Shown here piece by piece: positions 43,759 to 51,207 of a stretch of 64,000 nucleotides of DNA. Each line of letters begins with the position of its first letter. The stretch's first letter is position 1. The stretch lies in NCBI GenBank assembly GCA_014860225.1, contig JACZKE010000036.1, positions 1-64,000 of the forward strand. Direction: 5' to 3'. The position numbers and the translations under genes were made by a program. The DNA is from Desulfuromonadales bacterium. GTDB taxonomy: Bacteria; Desulfobacterota; Desulfuromonadia; Desulfuromonadales; BM103. The notes under the pieces are model-generated. The model saw only the letters and a list, made by a program, of their open reading frames with translations. It was not told the origin of the DNA and made no database searches.

Positions 43759-43794
43759 GGCCCACGGGTGCAGCAAGCACGTCGTGGGCTTCTT
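43759..43794 (+). terminator. Intrinsic terminator behind the DUF309 gene
   Basis: GGCCCACG/CGTGGGCT with a 16-nt inner segment (GTGC-agcaa-GCAC pairs too), followed by TCTTCC. On the minus strand the U tract (CTTCTTTTTC) is better, so it may work both ways. Confidence 0.65.
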
Positions 43795-43807
43795 CCACTG
43801 AAGGAGG

Positions 43808-43866
43808 GTACTTTCACTTACCGCGGGTTCATGTAAAGCATGAGGCGTGCCAAGTGGTAAAAGTAC
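43808..43866. other. 59-nt hairpin, unassigned structured RNA candidate; gene-poor interval to 44088
   Basis: GTACTTT/AAAGTAC, CACTT/AAGTG and TCATG-TAAAG-CATGA form one long hairpin with bulges (GTA on the 3' side). It lies after the DUF309 terminator. The interval 43867-44088 shows no gene. Confidence 0.35.
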
Positions 43867-44088
43867 GTGTTATCAGATGTTTAGGGCTTAGAAGCTGTCT
43901 GCTGTATGTGTTTTTGACACACTTTTATGTTGAGAATCTGGCTATCCTGGAGGAAAGTGTGTCCTTTTGAAACAGGTTAAAAAATGAGGATACAAAGTTG
44001 TGTAATCTTTGCGTCCTCAAAACTTGTTCACCCCGGCAACCACAGTTCATCATGTGGCGCCTGGCACCATGATATTCAATGCGCGCTG

Positions 44089-44301
44089 TCATGAGGGGTT
44101 TTTTTCCCCTTTTGATTTCAGAGCGTGGTGAGCTCTGCGAGTCTGCAAAGCTGTCTTACTATGATCGATTATCATCCCAGGTTGTTTGGACGATCTGGAT
44201 CTGGGAACAGAACTGGCTTTAGCCGCTGGGGTATGTTTATTCTGTGGAGTTTTAGTTTCAAGCAGGTGGTCGAACAGATCGTAAAATCCCATGTAGTCCA
44301 T
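44089..44301 (-). CDS. Possible small protein of unknown function
   Basis: A 70-aa frame with a strong ribosome binding site (aaaggag, 6 nt before ATG). The N-terminal MDYMGFYDLFDHLLE is helix-like; the rest is basic, Ser/Lys/Arg-rich and low in hydrophobics. No motif recognised, no operon partner. The good translation signal is the main reason to list it. Confidence 0.35.
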   Translation of the reverse strand: MDYMGFYDLFDHLLETKTPQNKHTPAAKASSVPRSRSSKQPGMIIDHSKTALQTRRAHHALKSKGEKNPS

Positions 44302-44932
44302 AATTGACTCCTTTGATGTTAAGTGAAGATTGCGTGACGGACCAAAAATAACGAGAAGGACGGGAATGTTAGTTCCAGCGAGCGTCCCGTTAAAGATTTC
44401 AGTCGGTTCACCATGAAGTTCCTCTTTGATAGCGTTGAAACGTTATTGTTAGCCTTGTTATGCACCCATGATGCCATGTGGATGCAGGGTTGTTCTGCCA
44501 GGCAGCGCAATCAATTGCATAACCTTATGAAATTAAAGAAAAAAAATTGTCGGAAGGTATAGGCCACTGGCGATAGAAACCTGCATAACTACGGTCTTCG
44601 GCTACTTCGATACACAGTGTCGAACAGCGGCATATACGGTTTTGCCATCGGTAGATAATTGACGAGTGACTTTTTCGACACAGGAGAAGAGTGTCTGAAA
44701 AGTTATGTGGAAAAGTGCTGACCCCTCTCTCTGTCGTGAATCGCTTTTGTTTGAATCTTCAAATGAACGTAGCTGTGCAAGACCCCGACCCCTTTAAATT
44801 CAAAGGCAAATTAGCCGCAATGAAAATCTATCAAGGTCTATGATTAAATCAAAAGCCAAAGCCTTTAGCTTTTACAGATTTTCATAATCTTGATCGCGGC
44901 TAAATGATGATTCTGGAGAAGAATACCGAAAG
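44302..44932. other. Gene-poor, AT-rich interval
   Basis: About 630 nt with no convincing gene on either strand; short frames lack translation signals. It ends at a transposase remnant. Confidence 0.45.
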
Positions 44933-45142
44933 GTGTTCCATTGCGACGGGTGTGATCCCCGGACCCTTGGCGGCGATGGCTACGCAGAAGCTGCCCTTGC
45001 GGTGGTACAGAGTCCATCACAACAACGCCATCTGACCGAGGCCCGTGCTACACTGGCATGGCTGGCCCGCGAGACCGTAGCCGGCAATCTGGAGCATGTG
45101 GTCAGTGAATATGGGGACAGGTCCCAAATAGACGTGCAATGA
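44933..45142 (+). pseudogene. Remnant of a Y1 (REP-associated/IS200-like) transposase C-terminus
   Basis: A start-less frame reading DPRTLGGDGYAEAALA and then RHLTEARATLAWLARE resembles the region after the catalytic domain of Y1 REP-type transposases (LGxxxFVxxxL ... EAR.LAAWLA) with its helix-turn-helix. The N-terminal HUH and Tyr regions are missing. The flanks contain no inverted repeats that I can match. Confidence 0.4.
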
Positions 45143-45192
45143 CGGACGCTTAAAAATTATTGCGTGCCCCTCATTACCCGTTAAGTTAACGT

Positions 45193-45620
45193 TCACTCAA
45201 TTTTTACCAACTGCAAAGCAAACGTCAGATCGCACCCTGCCAGATCATGATTGCCATCGAGCAGCACTTCATGGTCATCAATACGGCGAATCCGCATAAC
45301 TCGTTGTTCGTTGTCACCGAGTTCGATAGCCATTTTCTGACCGATATGCAGTTCCCGTTCGGCGGGAAACATCTTGCGTGAAGCAGTCAAAAGATTTTCA
45401 TCGAGGCACAAGCCATAAGCCTGATCCGCAGAGAGATGAATGTTCTTCACATCTCCGGCCGCCATGCCGATCATTTCCTGTCCAAGGCAGGAAAAACCTC
45501 ACTGGCGCCGATGGTGAAGGGGAGTGGCTGATCTTCTTCGCGCTGATCAAAGATCCGGCCATTATCGAGCGTGCCGATGTAGTGGACGGTGACACGGTCA
45601 CCATTTTGTACCCGTTGCAT
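45193..45620 (-). pseudogene. FKBP-type peptidyl-prolyl isomerase (SlyD-like), frameshifted
   Basis: Two frames make one FKBP. The first, from 45620 (MQRVQNGDRVTVHYIGTL...LPFTIGASEVFPALDRK), stops at 45471; the second continues as (Q)EMIGMAAGDVKNIHLSADQAYGL and runs to 45193. Adding a single C at about 45481 (GAC-AGG to GACCAGG) would give ALDQEMIGMAAGD, the normal FKBP sequence. So it is a one-base deletion, a sequencing error or, less likely, programmed frameshifting. It is the last gene of the unknown nif-linked operon. If functional it could help fold a nitrogenase component, as the unrelated PPIase NifM does. Confidence 0.75.
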
Positions 45621-45624
45621 GTAA

Positions 45625-45933
45625 TTACTCCGTGGCAGAATCCGCTCCCAGCGTGTCACGCATGACGTTGGCCAGGAAATCGAAAACGTCTTCGCGGCTG
45701 CTGATGAACTTCGGCATCTCATCACCGGCCAGCTCTTCCAGGCGATGCAGCACACTGGCGTCGCGGCAATGGAGTTCATCCATCACCGCACCAAGCATCG
45801 GCAGAACGTCATAGAGATCATCCCTATCATAGGGCGCAGGGTCAGGTTTGCCGACGAATTTCGGTTCGCCGCGCAGTTCTTTGTTGCGGTGGTATTTGTA
45901 ATACAGGTCTGAAGGCTTGATTTCGATACCCAT
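45625..45933 (-). CDS. Unknown protein of a nif-linked operon
   Basis: A 102-aa soluble, acidic protein starting after agagaggt. It is helical, with conserved-looking patches (IEIKPSDLYYKYHRNKELRGEPKF, DLYDVLPMLGAVMDELHCRD). No family recognised. It lies between the Cys-tailed 80-aa protein gene (17 nt upstream) and the FKBP frame (4 nt downstream), so all three are one transcript that starts behind an ANTAR-like attenuator; the obvious inference is a role in nitrogenase maturation or protection. Confidence 0.75.
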   Translation of the reverse strand: MGIEIKPSDLYYKYHRNKELRGEPKFVGKPDPAPYDRDDLYDVLPMLGAVMDELHCRDASVLHRLEELAGDEMPKFISSREDVFDFLANVMRDTLGADSATE

Positions 45934-45950
45934 GATTATTACCTCTCTGT

Positions 45951-46193
45951 TCAACTGCAGCCGCCGCCACAGGCATGTTTTTGGGAACAGTCGCTGGTGC
46001 AGATATTCTCAGCCTTGCTACCGCCGGTCTTTGCTATCAGCTCATCGAGACTCTGGATGTCGACCAGCCAGAGGCCATCTTCTTCAATGGCCTGCAGCAG
46101 GCCGCGTTTGATGTGCATGAGAACATTCAAGGGCGTGGTGTTCAGCATTTCTGCAACCAGAAGGATTGGCAATCTTTCGGTGTGCTCTTTCAT
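45951..46193 (-). CDS. Small HTH-like protein with Cys-rich tail, nif-linked
   Basis: An 80-aa protein. Residues about 8-55 (LLVAEMLNTTPLNVLMHIKRGLL..GLWLVDIQSLDELI) resemble an excisionase/MerR-like helix-turn-helix. The tail is CTSDCSQKHACGGGCS, four cysteines and a His, fit to bind a metal or Fe-S cluster. The ATG at 46193 has aaagga upstream; the longer frame starts inside the MITE at 46242-46397. First gene of a three-gene operon; leader has an ANTAR attenuator. It could be a redox- or metal-sensing regulator or a cluster carrier. Confidence 0.7.
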   Translation of the reverse strand: MKEHTERLPILLVAEMLNTTPLNVLMHIKRGLLQAIEEDGLWLVDIQSLDELIAKTGGSKAENICTSDCSQKHACGGGCS

Positions 46194-46241
46194 AACGGTT
46201 CCTTTCTGTCTTGATGACTTATGGCTCTCCTTTGTCTGGGA

Positions 46242-46397
46242 GGCTGTCCGACAATAAATGCCCGGCTGCAAACCCAGCATTTTGGCCTATATTTCAGCTC
46301 CTTTTTGCCCCATAGCTACGGCTATGAGGCTGCAAACGAGCTAAAATCTGTTCTCAAACTTCTGGATTTTCGCTGCGGCCTCTATTGTCGGACAGCC
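46242..46397. mobile_element. MITE, 156 bp with 15-bp terminal inverted repeats
   Basis: GGCTGTCCGACAATA at 46242-46256 and its exact reverse complement TATTGTCGGACAGCC at 46383-46397 bound a non-coding segment. The inside has its own imperfect palindrome (ATTTyAGCTC arms and CATAGC-tacg-GCTATG at the centre), so the whole element can fold as a cruciform. It is inserted between the attenuator and the first gene of the unknown operon. No target-site duplication is clear. Confidence 0.75.
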
Positions 46398-46414
46398 CCC
46401 TGGGTTATCGTCCC

Positions 46415-46484
46415 GAAAATAAAACCCGCACGGAGTTATTCCGAACGGGCATCATTGCTCCAGGAACAGTCACCTCGCTGTGAC
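46415..46484 (-). promoter_or_regulatory. ANTAR-type attenuator between draG and the unknown operon
   Basis: Minus strand: P1 GTCAC-AGCGAG-GTGAC (46484-46469), hexaloop A1/G4; P2 (G)GAGC-AATGAT-GCCC (46461-46447), loop A1/G4 with one mismatch in the stem; terminator CCCGttCGGA/TCCGtgCGGG (46449-46426) followed by TTTTATTTT. It lies 50 nt after the draG stop, so it controls read-through from draTG into the genes at 46193 and below. Confidence 0.8.
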
Positions 46485-46535
46485 CGATATGTCATTAACG
46501 CCGGGGATGACCCCGTTGGAAACCGTAATGTTTTT

Positions 46536-47495
46536 TTATACCTGCCGTTGCCTCCAAGGTGATAAAGCGACCAAACCGAGCGCCTGGTTTTCGACCTCTG
46601 CTCTCACGTTCTGATTCAACTTCTTCAACCAGCGAACCGGGATTGCATCCAGACCGTAGAATGCGCCGGCGATCATGCCGGCGATTGCACCGGTGGTGTC
46701 CGCGTCGCCACCCTGGTTGACCACACCGAGCAGGCACTCTTCGAAACTGCCGGTCGTAAAGATGAAGTTGAAAACCGTCTGCAAGGTATCAACAACGTAG
46801 GCGCTGGCATTGCCACGATAGTTGTTGAAACGGAAGCTGTAATAGTCAGCCACAAGTTCCCGGGTCACCTCGTGGAGCTCGAATCGATTGCAGCCAAGGA
46901 TGGCCCTCTGCACCATTGTGCCGATGGCGAGACAGGCCGCATCTGACAACGTATGGTTGTGGGTTAGGTGAGCCTGCTCAATTGCGCATTGCGCCAGCGC
47001 CGCCTCATCACCGAGGGTGAACAGGGCAACCGGGGCCATGCGCATGGCGGCACCGTTACCGGCATCCCAGTCGTTGTAGGGTGTTTCCAGCTGTCCCTTG
47101 AGCATGTAGTCGCGAATCCCGCGCCGGCAGGTCGCGCCGATATCGACCGGTTTGCTCTTCATCCAGGCGAGGAAATTATCGGCGATGCCTTTGCGGTCCC
47201 ACTTTCCGGCAGTGAGCAGTGCGCGCCCCAGGGCCAATGACATCTCTGTGTCGTCGGTTACCTGTCCGGGCTTGAGGTGCAGCCAGCCACCGCCGATGAT
47301 CTTACGGTGCACCTCATAGATCACCTTGATCTCCGCAGGTGTCATGAATTCGGTGGTCGCTCCCAGGGCATCGCCGATCGCCAGGCCCAGGTACGCGGCC
47401 CGCGCCTTGGCGATAATTTCGCTGGTAGCTGGAGTCTCGTCCTTTATGTCTCCGGGGTCATCCACCACTGAGAACCTTGACTTCGAATTCGCCAC
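46536..47495 (-). CDS. draG: ADP-ribosyl-[dinitrogenase reductase] glycohydrolase DraG
   Basis: A 319-aa ADP-ribosylglycohydrolase that removes ADP-ribose from the NifH arginine to reactivate nitrogenase. Motifs: AYLGLAIGDALGATTEF, VTDDTEMSLALG (first metal-binding Asp/Thr set) and VNQGGDADTTGAIAGMIAGAFYG (second metal set, DADTxGA). It overlaps draT by up to 38 nt. The annotated GTG start has weak signals; another GTG at 47468 with tcaagg upstream is a good alternative and would reduce the overlap to 11 nt. Confidence 0.93.
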   Translation of the reverse strand: MANSKSRFSVVDDPGDIKDETPATSEIIAKARAAYLGLAIGDALGATTEFMTPAEIKVIYEVHRKIIGGGWLHLKPGQVTDDTEMSLALGRALLTAGKWDRKGIADNFLAWMKSKPVDIGATCRRGIRDYMLKGQLETPYNDWDAGNGAAMRMAPVALFTLGDEAALAQCAIEQAHLTHNHTLSDAACLAIGTMVQRAILGCNRFELHEVTRELVADYYSFRFNNYRGNASAYVVDTLQTVFNFIFTTGSFEECLLGVVNQGGDADTTGAIAGMIAGAFYGLDAIPVRWLKKLNQNVRAEVENQALGLVALSPWRQRQV

Positions 47496-48261
47496 CTATC
47501 ACCATCAGCTCTCCCTCGCCTTTGAAGAGCGACCGCGGCAGGATTCCGCTCATAAAAAACACCTTGGTCAACGGGACTTCGGTTTGCAGGACCCGGCTGC
47601 CGAACTCCCAGGCCTTTTCAAACTCGTCGGTGAAGGAGTTGAGGCAGTTCAGGCGCAGCAAACAGTTGTTTTTTCCAAGCTGTTCGATCACATGATGCTC
47701 GGCAAAATCGTAGATGCCACGATAAAGCGTCAGGTGCGTTTGGTCGGGGAGCCGGCGCGCAAGCTCGTACTGGACGAACTCATAGAGCAGGTCGAGCTGA
47801 GGCAGGATGGCGCTGGTTCGTGCCGAGCCCTTCATCCGGTCGATCGTATAGCGGAAATAGGCTTGCGAATGGATGTCGTTGATCGCTTCGTGATGAAAAG
47901 TCGGCGCCAGGCCGAGACGCGACTCCACCCAGCCCTTGATGACCGCCGCTTCGATCGAATTGCTGTCAAACAGCCAGCCGCGCAAAAAACGCAGATAGCT
48001 GTTCTTAAGGCTTTTGCGACTGCTCGGCGACTCCTCTTGCTGCCACTGGTGCAGCTGGAAGCGTACATCCATGAAATCGTGGAACAGGGCTCCGCGAATC
48101 TCCGGATCGTCTTGTCCTGCCAGTTTGTCGAACAAGGGCCGTCCATTGTGGCGCACACCCTGAATCTCCAGCACCTTGGGGTGCCGGTTGTAATGTCGTG
48201 ATGCAATCACCCATGAAGGCAGGTTGCAGCGGTTCATTGATGTCGAATACAGGTTTGTCAT
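47458..48261 (-). CDS. draT: NAD+-dinitrogenase-reductase ADP-D-ribosyltransferase DraT
   Basis: A 267-aa DraT that inactivates NifH by ADP-ribosylating its Arg (R104 here) when ammonium appears or energy falls. Recognised by SWVIASRHYNRHPKVLEIQGV near the N-terminus, the LTLYRGIYDF (NAD-binding) motif, and NSFTDEFEKAWEFGSRVLQTEVP with the ARTT-like Glu. The start at 48261 (MTNLYS) is one of two close ATGs. A sigma-54 promoter is 50 nt upstream, so DraT is co-induced with nif genes. Confidence 0.92.
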   Translation of the reverse strand: MTNLYSTSMNRCNLPSWVIASRHYNRHPKVLEIQGVRHNGRPLFDKLAGQDDPEIRGALFHDFMDVRFQLHQWQQEESPSSRKSLKNSYLRFLRGWLFDSNSIEAAVIKGWVESRLGLAPTFHHEAINDIHSQAYFRYTIDRMKGSARTSAILPQLDLLYEFVQYELARRLPDQTHLTLYRGIYDFAEHHVIEQLGKNNCLLRLNCLNSFTDEFEKAWEFGSRVLQTEVPLTKVFFMSGILPRSLFKGEGELMVIGGEFEVKVLSGG

Positions 48262-48311
48262 AAGCACCACGGTGAGAGTTCCGGCAAAAAAGCACAGTGC
48301 TCATTCGTCAG

Positions 48312-48327
48312 TGCAGTTAGAGTGCCA
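48312..48327 (-). promoter_or_regulatory. Sigma-54 promoter of draT-draG
   Basis: Minus strand TGGCACTCTAACTGCA; perfect -24, CTGC at -12, GG-N10-GC spacing. It is nearly back to back with the plus-strand element at 48345, so one upstream activator could serve both. Confidence 0.75.
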
Positions 48328-48344
48328 AATGGTTTTCCTGATGT

Positions 48345-48360
48345 TGGCATCGCTGATGCA
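48345..48360 (+). promoter_or_regulatory. Sigma-54 promoter candidate of the ANTAR regulator gene
   Basis: TGGCATCGCTGATGCA with GG-N10-GC spacing and two deviations from consensus. It is 48 nt before the regulator ATG and divergent from the draT promoter. Confidence 0.6.
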
Positions 48361-48407
48361 AAACTATCCCATATCCTTTTCTTAAATAATTACAGGAGTT
48401 GCGTATT

Positions 48408-48971
48408 ATGAGGCGAGCATTGGTTGTTGATGACGAAGCGTTGTTGCGGCGTCAGGTTGCTGAAATCGTTGCTGGCTATGGCTTTGACGAGATCCTCGAG
48501 GCCGAAAACGGTGTTCAGGCCGTTGAAATTGCGACCCACCAGGAAATTCTGCTGGTGGTGATGGATGTCGGCATGCCTGTTATGGATGGCATCACGGCTG
48601 CCGAAAAAATAGGCAAGATCAAGCCTTTGCCGATTGTGCTGGTGACAGCGAATGCCGAGGCGGACACGATCGAGCGGGCACGTCTGGCCGGAGTGATGAA
48701 TTACGTGGTCAAACCGGTGCGTGCCGAACAGTTGTTTGTCGCCGTTGATCTCGCTATTCATCAGTTCGTTGAACTGTCCAGTCTGCGCGAGGAAGTGGCC
48801 AAACTTCAGGAAACGCTCGAATCCAGAAAGGTGATAGATCGTGCAAAGGGGGTTTTGATGAAGCGAGGCATGGATGAACCGCAGGCCTTCAGGCGCCTGC
48901 AGAAACTGGCTATGGATAAACGCAAATCTTTGCGTGAAGTCGCCGAAGCGGTGTTGTTGACCGAAGACTGA
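48408..48971 (+). CDS. Response regulator with ANTAR RNA-binding output domain (GnfR/NasT-like)
   Basis: A 187-aa two-domain regulator. Receiver domain 1-115: acidic DDE near residue 8, phospho-acceptor Asp in VVMDVGMP (about 53), and Lys in VVKPV (about 102). ANTAR domain about 125-185: ESRKVIDRAKGVLMKRGMDEPQAFRRLQKLA, with the helical AKGxLM and aromatic/Arg pattern of RNA-binding ANTAR proteins. Such proteins bind paired hexaloop hairpins and prevent terminator formation. In Geobacter the homologue GnfR controls nif leaders this way. Five matching hairpin-terminators occur in this window. The cognate kinase (GnfK-type) is not within the window. Confidence 0.92.
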   Translation: MRRALVVDDEALLRRQVAEIVAGYGFDEILEAENGVQAVEIATHQEILLVVMDVGMPVMDGITAAEKIGKIKPLPIVLVTANAEADTIERARLAGVMNYVVKPVRAEQLFVAVDLAIHQFVELSSLREEVAKLQETLESRKVIDRAKGVLMKRGMDEPQAFRRLQKLAMDKRKSLREVAEAVLLTED

Positions 48972-49025
48972 AACGATGACTTTGTGGCCATCCGGAATAC
49001 CCGAATGAGCATAATGGAAAGTTGA

Positions 49026-49052
49026 GAGCCCGCCAAATCGGTGGGCTCTTTA
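49026..49052 (+). terminator. Intrinsic terminator of the ANTAR regulator gene
   Basis: GAGCCCGCC/GGTGGGCTC with loop AAATC (one G-T pair), then TTTAT. Confidence 0.85.
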
Positions 49053-49108
49053 TCCCTTGTACAAATTCTTTTCCTTTTTTACACCTGCCAGTCAGTCAGG
49101 TGTTATCT

Positions 49109-50947
49109 CTAATCCAGCAGCCCTTGAAGCTCCGGTTCAAAGATCTCCCAGACGCGCTTCTCCAGTTTTTCGATGAACTCCGAGCTGGTGATATTCGGCA
49201 GTTTGATGTTCGGGTTCGGATTCTCGGACACTTCGGCCGGCAGGCAGAACTCTGCTTTACTGTAGCCTTGGCGCAGTTCCAGGGCCAGGCCGCGCAGAAA
49301 GGCCCGACGTACGGAAGCGCGGATCTCTTCAATGCTGACATCCAGATTGCATTCACTCTTCAGGCAGTCAACCACCATCTGCGTACCGATGCCTTTGGCG
49401 ATGTCGAAGAATTTGCACAGGCCGATCATATCGAAACCGACGATATGCAGCTTGTCTTCGGTAATCCCTTTTACCCAGGATTCAAGATCCGACTTGCCTT
49501 CACGGGTCAGCAGCCCGTAGGTGCCCATCGACATGTGCCCGCCGGCGATCGCCCAGGCGTAACCGGGATTGGTTTCCGGCTGGTAGGCGGCGATCTCCAG
49601 CCCCTTGACGTGGTAGGCATAGGCGGTTTCACCGAGACTTGCCGAAAGGCGCATGGAACCCTTGCCGATTTCCGGCAAACGGCCTTCTCCGGCCTGGATG
49701 ACCAGCTCCCTGATTTTTTCATAATCGCCAAAGGTCGCGCCGTTGAGAATACGCTGGTGCGGATGTCTTGCGTTGTATGAGAGGGCATAGGCAATGGTGA
49801 CGCCAAGGGAAATGGCATCCATGCCGTAGTTGTCGGTGAGCTGGATCAGGCGTGCCGCCTGGCCGGCCTCATGGATGCCGAGGTTGGTGCTGAGCAGGTT
49901 GAGTGGCTCGTAGTCGAACTTGGCCAGGAATTCACCCCTGCTGCCGTCGGCGTTTTTCTCCGAGATATTGTTGTGACAGGTGATGCCACAGCGGAAGCAG
50001 GCCTCCGACTTGATGTGGTAGTCGCGCTCGACATTGGCGCGGAACAGCCGCTCCGGTAAATCGTTGCCCTGTGGGCGGAAGTTGTTGACCGGCACAGCGT
50101 GAAATTCCTGCAGCACGTCATACGCCGCCCAGGTTCCACCGCCACCGCCACGACTCAGGGGTTGGATGCGGGCCGATCCGCCGCCCTTGATGACGTTGAT
50201 ATTGACCTTCTTCACCGCTTCGCTGATTTTACTGACTTTGTCACTGCTCTGCGCCACCAGGGCCAGAATATTCTTGTAACCCATCAGGCTGCCCATGCCG
50301 CCACGCCCGGCGAAGCGGCATTTATCTTCGTGCGATTTAAGCTGGTTCTCGGTGGACAGGGCGACGGAGCCCATGTAGTTGTTCTGCCAGTTCTCTCCGG
50401 CTTGACCGATAGCGGCAAAATGGGCGTCGGCGTACTCTTTTTGTAAAGCCATGATCTTGGCGTGGGTCGAGAGCCCGAGCAGATGTTCGGCAGGCTTCAA
50501 TTCGACTTGAGGGCCGGCTGCGGTCTCCTTGATCAACACATAGATCGGCGTTGCCGAACGGTTCTCGAAAACCAGTTCATCCAGACCGGTCCACTTGAAC
50601 TTGGCGCCGAATTTGCCGCTGCCGGTCGACCACATGGCGGCAGGCAGCCCTGCCTGCGAACCTTTGATCGGGCTGTAGCCGGAGAAGTAGGTGCGCAGCG
50701 CGGTCATGACGCTGCTGCCGGTAAGCAGACCGGTGTTGACGATCAGTGGGTTCTCGTCGCAGTAAGCGTTTTCGACCTGCCGTTTGGCCAGATCCTGAAA
50801 AGAGCGGCCGAAACCACCGAGAACATCTTCGAAGTTGCGACAGGGGACATCGGCGAAGCTCATATCGCCACTCCGCAGGTCAACACTGCAGCGTTTGTAG
50901 AAAATTGCCGAGGGCTCAGCTGCCGGGTCAGTCGTCTCAATCTTCAC
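49109..50947 (-). CDS. Aldehyde:ferredoxin oxidoreductase family, tungsten-bis-pterin enzyme
   Basis: A 612-aa member of the AOR family, which oxidises aldehydes to acids (or reduces acids) with ferredoxin. The N-terminal domain has GFGRSFQDLAKR and NTGLLTGSSV; the pterin/cluster region has CRFAGRGGMGSLMGYKN and ACFRCGITCHNN with cluster cysteines; a further Cys (GLCKFF) lies near residue 517. It starts with GTG after ggttaggag, 10 nt behind a MoaD/ThiS-like gene. That neighbour is typical for pterin-cofactor maturation of AORs. Substrate unknown. Confidence 0.88.
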   Translation of the reverse strand: MKIETTDPAAEPSAIFYKRCSVDLRSGDMSFADVPCRNFEDVLGGFGRSFQDLAKRQVENAYCDENPLIVNTGLLTGSSVMTALRTYFSGYSPIKGSQAGLPAAMWSTGSGKFGAKFKWTGLDELVFENRSATPIYVLIKETAAGPQVELKPAEHLLGLSTHAKIMALQKEYADAHFAAIGQAGENWQNNYMGSVALSTENQLKSHEDKCRFAGRGGMGSLMGYKNILALVAQSSDKVSKISEAVKKVNINVIKGGGSARIQPLSRGGGGGTWAAYDVLQEFHAVPVNNFRPQGNDLPERLFRANVERDYHIKSEACFRCGITCHNNISEKNADGSRGEFLAKFDYEPLNLLSTNLGIHEAGQAARLIQLTDNYGMDAISLGVTIAYALSYNARHPHQRILNGATFGDYEKIRELVIQAGEGRLPEIGKGSMRLSASLGETAYAYHVKGLEIAAYQPETNPGYAWAIAGGHMSMGTYGLLTREGKSDLESWVKGITEDKLHIVGFDMIGLCKFFDIAKGIGTQMVVDCLKSECNLDVSIEEIRASVRRAFLRGLALELRQGYSKAEFCLPAEVSENPNPNIKLPNITSSEFIEKLEKRVWEIFEPELQGLLD

Positions 50948-50957
50948 TAAAGATCTC

Positions 50958-51182
50958 CTAACCTCCGTCCACCACCGGCATGATCACCACGTGATCACCA
51001 GCAGTGACCAGGGTATTGATGTCGGCATGCACGCCATTAATCAGAACTATACCAAAATGTTGCTGTGGCAGTTGCAGGTCGTCGATGACGTCCTGAACCT
51101 TTATACCGATCGGATACTCGCGGTCCTGTTGTTTGAATCGGCCAGTTTGGAAAAGGCCGACCAATTTAACGTTGATAATCAT
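50958..51182 (-). CDS. MoaD/ThiS-like ubiquitin-fold sulfur carrier, AOR-linked
   Basis: A 74-aa beta-grasp protein ending in VVDGG; the C-terminal Gly-Gly is the thiocarboxylate-forming tail of MoaD and ThiS. Strand pattern: MIINVKLVGLF, IGIKVQDVIDDL, IVLINGVHADI, DHVVIMPVVDGG. It is 10 nt upstream of the AOR-family gene on the same strand, as is usual in anaerobes, and probably makes the dithiolene of the tungsten/molybdenum pterin for that enzyme. Confidence 0.85.
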   Translation of the reverse strand: MIINVKLVGLFQTGRFKQQDREYPIGIKVQDVIDDLQLPQQHFGIVLINGVHADINTLVTAGDHVVIMPVVDGG

Positions 51183-51207
51183 CGTCTATACACTTCATGA
51201 TCATGGA

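Noticed and set aside
43735-43860. Possible further ANTAR leader on the minus strand (GTGG-AAGAAG-CCCAC before a terminator)
   Set aside because: The loop lacks G at position 4, the stem is out of register, and no minus-strand gene follows within reach.
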